64,000 nt of DNA from Angiostrongylus vasorum. Lineage: Eukaryota > Nematoda > Chromadorea > Rhabditida > Metastrongylidae. Of the stretch, positions 57,814-64,000 are shown one piece after another; within the stretch, counting starts at the first letter, position 1; each line of letters begins with the position of its first letter. Location: NCBI GenBank assembly GCA_018806985.1, contig JADANN010000398.1, positions 515,501 to 579,500 on the forward strand, given 5' to 3'. The notes beneath the pieces were generated by a model. That model did not search any database and was not told where the DNA came from. It saw nothing but the letters and a program-made list of their open reading frames with translations. The position numbers and the translations under genes are program-made.

Positions 57814-58130
57814 TACCTATGCATATGTGCATGTGTGTACATATATATATCAATATGCATATGTATATGCATATATATACATGTATGAACATATATACAT
57901 TTAGGAGTGTACATACATACATATGTAAACATATATATGAATACATATGTAAATGTGTACACACAAATGTACGTATGTGGATATAAATGGATATAATGGC
58001 ATACACGTGCATACACATGATTCATATATGCATATATATGTAGATACATATGTATATGCATATATATGTATATGTATACCTACGTACATATGTATATACA
58101 CGTATAAACACATACATACAAAACACATTT
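57495..58130. repeat. TA-rich tandem domain, about 640 bp
   Basis: Pure TA runs at 57499-57553 and 57747-57811, embedded in ATATGCATATGTATA and TACATATGTATA variants that reach 58120. The resulting Ile/Tyr/His-rich frames are artefacts. Confidence 0.92.
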
Positions 58131-58249
58131 AGTGGCCTCAAAGCATGGGCGTCTCGTTTGTGCGCTTCTCCACTTCCTTGTGTGCTAGTAATCTAATCTA
58201 TTTTCTTAACCTTTATATTTACTGCTACTCTTTTTAAAAGCAGCCTATG

Positions 58250-58500
58250 TTGCGGAATATAACTTTAATAATGCTGAGATATTTGCAAAACTCCGGACCA
58301 CAGGTGTCTGCGGTGGGGAACGAACGAGCTATTATCCTTTCCGGGGAGTAACGCATTCACCACCACACCATGAAGGTGCTTCGTTTCGCTCTGTCTCTCA
58401 GCTAGTTCTATCGATCGTTGCTATCAGCAATCACCCGTCAACGGGATTGATCAGGGGAGCCCAAATCGGCATTGAACCCAGTTAGACTGGGGCTATATAA
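58250..58500 (-). repeat. SINE3 copy, near full-length
   Basis: From GGGGCTATATAA-side sequence CAGTCTAACTGGGTTCAATGCC, TCCCCTGATCAATCCCGTTGACGGGTGATTGC, head ACCTTCATGGTGTGGTGGTGAATGCG, to TTTTGCAAATATCTCAGCATTATTAAAG. Confidence 0.75.
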
Positions 58501-58654
58501 TCACAATCTTAACTTCTTTTTAAAAAAAGTTATATTTCTAATCCACTTTATTCTTACAGCCTACGTTTTTCATTAAAAGAACCTCAATAACCAATGCTTA
58601 AGAATAAAAAGTCCAAATGTTTCGTTATTCTCATACTTTTCGGCAGTTTACATG

Positions 58655-58655
58655 C

Positions 58656-58730
<75 letters not shown>
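58655..58730. repeat. (TA)n microsatellite
   Basis: TA runs broken by two GTATA units. Confidence 0.9.
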
Positions 58731-58791
58731 CCATAAGAATACTAAGGAAAGAAACGAAGACACACCTTTTCCTTCCTTTCTTTTTGTCCAG

Positions 58792-58936
58792 AGTTAGATA
58801 TGCTTGTTCTGTCATTGCCATAAGGCACTCTGTCAAGGGTGATGGGACTGGAAATGATGCTAATGAACGGAAGACTAAACCGTTTTCAGTTGGTTCAAAT
58901 TCTAAACGTTATCAGTATTTCATGGAAAAACTGTAG
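58792..58936 (+). CDS. Candidate terminal exon of an unidentified plus-strand gene
   Basis: After acceptor TTCTTTTTGTCCAG the frame (phase 2 entry) reads VRYACSVIAIRHSVKGDGTG, NDANERKTKPFSVGSNSKRY, QYFMEKL and stops at TAG. Two overlapping AATAAA signals follow 66 nt later. Acceptor, protein-like composition, stop and poly(A) signal together suggest a real last exon. No upstream exon could be found in the TA-rich and SINE-rich sequence before it, and the protein is not recognised. Confidence 0.4.
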
Positions 58937-59001
58937 GTCACCACATGATTGAAGAAAGATAAGCAACATTAGAAGCCTTGTAAACTGGACCAGACACTTC
59001 A

Positions 59002-59013
59002 AATAAAAATAAA
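59002..59013 (+). terminator. Tandem AATAAA poly(A) signals
   Basis: AATAAAAATAAA, 66 nt after the stop of the candidate terminal exon. Confidence 0.35.
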
Positions 59014-59732
59014 CGTGGTCACATGGATTCCTGTTATTGGCTTCTCATCTAGAGTGAAAATTCGGCGGTATTCGGGGCGGTCAACGAGGGCTATAACAAC
59101 GGTATTTCAACTTTAAAACGAAAGTTTATTATGAGGTCGCCAATGTTTTCTGCAGTTAAAGGATAAAACTCTCGGCGTTTATTTCTGTAACTAGGCAGCG
59201 AAAGTACAAAAGCGAAAGGACGAGTCTAACGGCGTTAATGGAAGATTCACTCAACTAATAGTTAGAACTGCAGGGAATGTGCTTGAGGAAGCTACATTTC
59301 GTTTGATGACTATGATAATTGTGGTGAATTACAATCGCTTTGATACTGAGTGTTATGATAGCCATCACTCTCAATAACGATAACTCGTCATACATATCAC
59401 AATACATATTTCCTTCGAAAGGACCAACATCTGCTTAGACTAAACCCCGGGCGGCCCAGATTTTTGAAAAATATGGGTAACTATCCCCAGAACTTTTTAT
59501 TAATACATTCGAAAATATTCTGTTCATGAAATAACTGGCTACAATTCATCGGCAACTGGAGTAACTGAGGACTTGAAAAACTTGCAGAACAGACTTTACT
59601 TAATCGTAATGAAGGGTAATCCTTGTAACTTGTGGCAACAGCACATTCTTAAATGTACGCACATGAAGAAAACTCAGGAAAATAAAGTGGGATATTTGTC
59701 AGAGCGGTTTCTTTTATAGAAGCGCGCAATTA
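59014..59732. other. Intergenic; tiny RTE-2 piece near 59055
   Basis: GAAAATTCGGCGGTATTCGGGGCGGTCAACGAGGGC at 59058-59093 matches the RTE-2 thumb region. Otherwise nothing. Confidence 0.4.
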
Positions 59733-62296
59733 CTACAGCAAAATCAAAGCCACGTTCACATAGGATTGTGTGCTAAAACCAACATACTTCTCACTAGTTG
59801 TGGATGAGCAATCGCGATCTTGACTCGAAACCTCTCGGTGAGCTATCTTTTTAGATTCCTGCATAGCCAACTCATCCTCATATCTTTGAATTTGCTGGGC
59901 TAACAAGAAGCTGAAAAAGCATTTGCACTTTGTCCCTGGAAATACGGTCGAAACTTTGCTAACAAGTTACAAACCCGAAACCTTCAAAAGTATAAAAGAA
60001 GTACGTTGAGAAACGCGACGAATGAGGGAACTTACTCGGAATCAGTACTACATACTCCTTGTTCGGGATGGTTGACGATGGAGGAAGAGCCAAAAGAAAA
60101 ATCACTGGCAAAGAAAACTGAATTCCCATCCACACTGTTAAAAGACTCCCATACAACAGTTGGTTCGTTTACATAACCACTGTCCGACACAAGAAGGTAG
60201 AGCAAGTCCTAGAGTGGTAAACTGAATGGCACAGCTTACTGGAAGAAAATACTACATGCAAAAAAGAAACACTAACGAAACATAAAAAGAAATGGAAGAA
60301 AGATATAGTCGTTTTCCAAGGTATACATGATATTAGCCAATTGGCAAAACATCGAAAGAACACAATCGGTGCAGTCAGCCTTGAACTGAAAGAGGTCTGA
60401 AGCTCCGATGAAGCTCTCGGCGTTGATTAATCTCTGAGGGATAGGCCATGCATTAGACTTCATTAGGCATCGTTACAGGTGATTAAATGCATATCTGGCC
60501 TTTACAATGACTCGCGGTGGTCTACCGATGTATCGAGCCAGTGCTGCTATCCTCCCAGACGAGTCTAGTATTTGCCGACCCCGAAGGGATGGAACGTTTG
60601 GCTAGCTATGGGCGCCGGAAAAGATCCCATGTCTTTTACAGGGTGCCTCCGACCACTGCGCCACTGGAGGAGATTGGAGTAGACAAAGGTCAATAGGTAT
60701 TAATTTATGACGCAAAAGGAGAAACAGATGACATGCCTTCCTCTTATAGATTGTGTGAAAATGATTATTCCGAAATAACACGGCTAGCTCTCCATCATGC
60801 ATTGCCTGTGTGAGGCTGACAAGTCCATGATAAGTCAACTGCGAGACGTTTTCATTTAAAAACTCTTGAAGTAAGAAGCGATTGACATTGTCGTCGTCAC
60901 AGATTTGCTCGACAACCTGATTGTAAGTCAAACCTCCAATCGCTTTACCTAGCAAAAAGAGGATAAAATGTTATGGAAGGAAAAAGAGTCATGTAAACAG
61001 CCAGAACTAAAACAATTTACTTACTGATCTCAACAAATTGTGGATCTGGAAGCCAACCGTGATATAAATTTACATGTAGCAGGTCGAATAGAGATAAGGC
61101 CGGAGTAAATTCAAAGTCAGTAACATTTCGAAACCTGGAAATGGAAATACGTTGCCACTGAAAAGAACATCTTTTCGAAATACAAACCATGGCAACATTT
61201 CAGAACCGACTTTCCTTTGATCTCGGCATGACCGATGAATATGTATTCCTTTCTTGATAAGCCTACACAAGGTTTGAGAAGCTTACGCGAGGTCGATGAC
61301 CATCGACTCGGCTCTGATGAAGACGAAGACGTCGAAATGTAAGGAAAAAAATAAAGACTATTTATCAACCTCGTGTAAGCTTATCAAAGGAAGAACAGAA
61401 ACCATAGGCTCCTAGCTCGTTACTTTATAGAGAACATATTAGTGGACTGATGACAAGTGAATCGAACCTGATATTAACATCTAGGCCACGGCCGAGGTCC
61501 GGAAGAAGATTTATCACATCATCGAGATTTTTGTCGTAGTTGCTCTCTGTGCAAGCATTCATGTTGTTAGGTCTCATCTGTAGGAGAGCATCTGCGACCT
61601 GAAGCATGTAACTGTGACGAAACAAAACAATTACCTTCAGCAAAAGACTATCAACTACCAAATGTGTCAGCGCATCCCTTGTCACATAGCTTGTTCGTGG
61701 AAGCGTCACCGAGCCTTAAGAGCGATTTCTTGTATGGAAAAAGGAACAAGCTAAGGTAAGAAACAGACCTCTAAGTACTAAAACGTTGACCACAGAAATC
61801 AATGGACAAGGACCATTGAGATTTTGAGTGACGATGGAGTAGTCGTGAGAGTTGAATTGAATTGTTCTCAGCTGGAATTATAGAAACAAAACAAAACGAT
61901 CAATAACTCTTTAGGAGATCAGGAGAATTATTGGCGAAAACAACTGGATCTGCCTAAATTTCGTACCTTAAAAACATCGCGGTTATGTTGCGAAAGCTGA
62001 TCCGTAACTCTTCCTTCTTCGGCTTGCTGGAAAGGGTTTATACTGAAACGAAACCATACTACTGGAAGAACCATAGGATAAAGCAATACCTCCGGTTCAG
62101 AGATTCCGCTCTCCTTTACTGAATCCTCCGCACATAAAGTCTTCTTTGAAGAAGAGAAGTCACCACAAGCTCCTTGCGAAGATGTTCCTTCGAACGTAGA
62201 CGAATCTTCCACACTTTCCAGAAGATAATTTAGTGTTTCCACAACCGCCAGGTCATCCGGCAGGCCTCGATCATGTAAATTAGTAGGACTGGACAT
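59733..62296 (-). CDS. MINDY1: MINDY-1/2-type K48-specific deubiquitinase (eight exons)
   Basis: Exons: 61967-62296, 61769-61871, 61635-61714, 61468-61577, 61025-61134, 60737-60948, 60036-60208, 59733-59910; 1296 nt, 431 residues, all phases consistent. MINDY cysteine proteases trim long K48-linked ubiquitin chains. After an acidic, Ser-rich N-terminal arm come NSHDYSIVTQNLNGPCPLIS with the catalytic Cys, YDKNLDDVINLLPDLGRGLD, DFEFTPALSLFDLLHVNLYH-GWLPDP with the catalytic His, and SQLTYHGLVSLTQAMHDGEL. Then come FRNNHFHTIYKRK, LLYLLVSDSG and VVWESFNSVDG, and a C-terminal FLLAQQIQRYEDELAMQE like the ubiquitin-binding helix of the family. Exon 6 must end at a GC donor (AAG/GCATGT) to keep frame and alignment. 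Intron 60209-60736 carries a SINE1. Start chosen at 62296, 12 nt after a CTTTCAG acceptor; human MINDY1 has 469 residues. Confidence 0.94.
60408..60668 (-). repeat. SINE1 copy in a MINDY intron
   Basis: Minus-strand head CCAGTGGCGCAGTGGTCGGAGGCACCC, tail GATTAATCAACGCCGAGAGCTTCATC. Lies within the GC-AG intron 60209-60736. Confidence 0.75.
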
Positions 62297-62308
62297 GTTA
62301 CAAGTACA
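62297..62308 (-). promoter_or_regulatory. Likely trans-splice acceptor and 5' UTR of MINDY
   Basis: CTGCTGTACTTTCAG ends at 62309, 12 nt upstream of the ATG. Confidence 0.5.
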
Positions 62309-62413
62309 CTGAAAGTACAGCAGTACAATGTCAAGAAATATTTCAAGAATTCTGACTAGTAAGCCCATATTCACAAACGAACGTCAAAATGGCAAGTGTA
62401 ACGACCTGGTCGA

Positions 62414-62689
62414 ATGGCTCTGACAGCCGAACAGGACAAGTTTTGCTGTTGCAGAATCAAAACCATTCAGAGACTGAGGATAGTTGACAATTCTACCAGT
62501 CCCTACTTTCTCCATGCAAAATTTCAAGACTATCAAGAAAAAACGCGGTCGGTGACGAAATCACCAGCTACTTCTCGTTCATTCGCGCAGAAATTAGCAT
62601 TGGAGCGCTGTGACAGTCAATTTGAGCGCACTGTACAAATTATCCCACGACTGATCGACTTTCTGTTAACGTCGGCATTGATTAAATAA
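62414..62689 (+). CDS. Small divergent open frame, product not recognised
   Basis: Complete 91-codon frame from ATG to TAA: MALTAEQDKFCCCRIKTIQR, LRIVDNSTSPYFLHAKFQDY, QEKTRSVTKSPATSRSFAQK, ending LIDFLLTSALIK. It starts 118 bp from the MINDY start in the opposite direction, so the two could share a promoter. The stop abuts the inverted-repeat element at 62690, which may have altered its end. It may equally be chance. Confidence 0.3.
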   Translation: MALTAEQDKFCCCRIKTIQRLRIVDNSTSPYFLHAKFQDYQEKTRSVTKSPATSRSFAQKLALERCDSQFERTVQIIPRLIDFLLTSALIK

Positions 62690-63233
62690 CCCTCGATATT
62701 CTTGTTGAGCAAACACGAGGTGTTACGTTATTCTCTATTCCAGTAAGACTGACGTTTCGGCAGTATCGCCTCTATATGCACAAAAAGCACAGCGGAGACG
62801 ATTTCATACGATTCTCGCACAAGACACCAAAACACCAGCGTGCAAACTTCTTCAGGCTTTCGGGACACTTGAGAAGAACCCTAGGATGAATAGTAGGGAG
62901 AAATGCCCGATCACACGCGATCTGGTCCCGTACTTTCACATCGACTTTTGATGTGGGGTGGTGCAGTTATCGACCGTATGCTACCCTGATCAGCTGTTCC
63001 TCCTCAGTGGAGGACACGTAATAAGCGGTGGGTTTTTCGATAAGCTGTTGATCGTGTGATTGCGATTTAGATTCTCATCTTTCTGTATGTTATTGGAGCG
63101 TTTGACATAGTAAACTGCCTATCAATATAACCTGCCAGGCTCTGAAGAGGGCGCTACTGCCCGAAACGTCAGCTTTAACGGAATAAAGAATGAAGTAACA
63201 CCTCGTCTTTGCTCAACAAGAATATCGAGAGCT
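62690..63233. mobile_element. Inverted-repeat element with hammerhead-like ends (Penelope-related)
   Basis: About 85 bp at the left (62690-62776, CTCGATATTCTTGTTGAGCAAACACGAGGTGTTAC...) is the reverse complement of the right end (63147-63233, ...GTAACACCTCGTCTTTGCTCAACAAGAATATCGAG). The right end holds CTGAAGA (63142-63148), stem GGGC/GCCC and GAAA (63163-63166). The left end has the inverted GACGTTTCGGCAGTATCGCC. The middle (62905-63115) matches the arm of the Penelope-like element at 17050-17260. No coding frame. Confidence 0.65.
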
Positions 63234-63424
63234 TATGCAAGGTTATAAAACCTTGCTGTGGTTGACTACTAGCACCCTGCCATCTTCATTAGAGCCGCAA
63301 TGATTCTAGTAGAGTATTGATCAATGTCGAGGTTAATAGTAAGTCGGTCGTGGGAATTACTGTTTCTAGACTTTAAATTATGACAAGTTTTGATTTATCA
63401 ATTTTTTTAGTGAGGGGCTAGTAG
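63234..63424. other. Nothing recognised
   Basis: Short unannotated gap between mobile sequences. Confidence 0.4.
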
Positions 63425-63750
63425 CGCTATTGTACTGATGCCGTTCATCACGAAAAAGGTGCCGGTTCTACGTCTTGGATTCACCATTCCCTCTCGTCCT
63501 TCAGGAGGTGGGAAATTGAAACCAGACTTATGTTGGCCCAGCTTACTCCTTCAAATTCACGCAGGAACGCTCTAGCACGGCCATCTCAGAACTCCGGAAA
63601 AATCTACTCGACGAGCACTCAGTATCTCATCCATAAAGAAGGCAACAATTCTCAAGCAGCCAAACCCATAAACAAAAAACTCGGAAGATTTTCACGAATG
63701 ATGGATGCGAATAAGCGAATAGTAGATCCCAGGACCGACATTGTATTAAT
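63425..63750 (+). repeat. SINE2 copy, decayed
   Basis: Head AGTAGCGCTATTGTACTGATGCC and GTGCCGGTTCTACG. Body TTCAGGAGGTGGGAAATTGAAACCAGACTTATG and CGGAAAAATCTACTCG. Confidence 0.6.
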
Positions 63751-64000
63751 CTCGGCATTGAAATGCTGAGATATGAGCAAAACTCGGAACCTCAGCTCGG
63801 CTTCGAACCCGCGATTACTCTTAGTAAGATCTAAGTACTATCCACCACATCAACGGTGGCCCATGGCTTGCTTTTTTCTCTGCTTTTGTGATTTCGACAG
63901 CAATTTAAGCTTCAGTTTACCATAACTGTGTTCACTGCCGATTTGTGGTCTCCAGTTGACGGGTGATTGCTGATCGGGCCGATGAAGTAAAAACTTGGCG
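63745..64000 (-). repeat. SINE3 copy, decayed, running to the window end
   Basis: ATTGAAATGCTGAGATATGAGC, GGCTTCGAACCCGCGATTAC and CAGTTGACGGGTGATTGCTGATCGGGC are in the SINE3 order, minus orientation. Confidence 0.6.

Noticed and set aside
57319..58128. Ile/Tyr/His-rich frames up to 143 codons
   Set aside because: Artefacts of TA-rich tandem sequence without stop codons; same for 26712-27459 and 58594-58836.
62297..62374. Upstream in-frame ATG giving MINDY an extra hydrophobic N-terminus
   Set aside because: A strong CTTTCAG acceptor lies between this ATG and the chosen one, so the segment is probably removed by trans-splicing.
1..64000. CRISPR arrays, bacterial operons, origins or riboswitches
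   Set aside because: Nothing of the kind is present; exon structure and repeats are those of an animal nuclear genome.

Overview
This 64 kb window reads as nuclear DNA of a nematode, most likely a strongylid of the hookworm type. Coding sequence is split into short exons. Introns have GT donors and mostly TTTCAG-like acceptors. Most gene starts sit 2 to 54 nt behind a strong acceptor, as expected for spliced-leader trans-splicing. About half of the rest is mobile-element debris, dominated by RTE-clade LINEs like those I remember from Ancylostoma and Necator. No database search was possible; family names rest on recognised motifs and on exon phases that join exactly.

Six protein genes could be rebuilt exon by exon. 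From left to right they are: a ZDHHC6-type palmitoyltransferase (minus, 9616-32000, nine exons, one 16 kb intron); an Aly/REF mRNA export adaptor (minus, 32416-37327); a mitochondrial inner membrane peptidase subunit 2 (plus, 39738-41527); a SPIN90/NCKIPSD-family Arp2/3 regulator (minus, 41680-43815); a makorin E3 ligase (minus, 47133-51895); and a MINDY-1/2-type K48 deubiquitinase (minus, 59733-62296). Aly/REF lies 362 nt upstream of the ZDHHC6 trans-splice acceptor on the same strand and might be co-transcribed with it. IMMP2 and SPIN90 converge tail to tail with 152 nt between their stops. Weaker coding candidates are at 1061-1965, 3408-4149, 44887-45134, 58792-58936 and 62414-62689. A possible cold-shock-domain pseudogene lies near 8075.

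The mobile fraction is structured. Four damaged copies of one RTE family (RTE-1: A, B, C, D) lie in ZDHHC6 introns. B and C form a 2.5 kb inverted pair that shares the same disabling mutations. A second RTE family (RTE-2) is present as fragments at 16.2, 17.3, 53-56 and 59 kb. Three tRNA-headed SINE families are present (here SINE1, SINE2, SINE3), some with clear target-site duplications. A fourth repeat (R4) and SINE2 share a 3' tail with RTE-2. Penelope-like material includes a GIY-YIG endonuclease fragment between 165 bp inverted repeats, and hammerhead-ribozyme-like cores at 17.87 kb and 63.14 kb. Simple TA and CAA tracts occupy 26.8-27.4, 51.3-51.5 and 57.5-58.7 kb.

The first 9.6 kb is the least understood part: a few short candidate exons, one SINE2, one SINE1 fragment, and otherwise nothing I can name.
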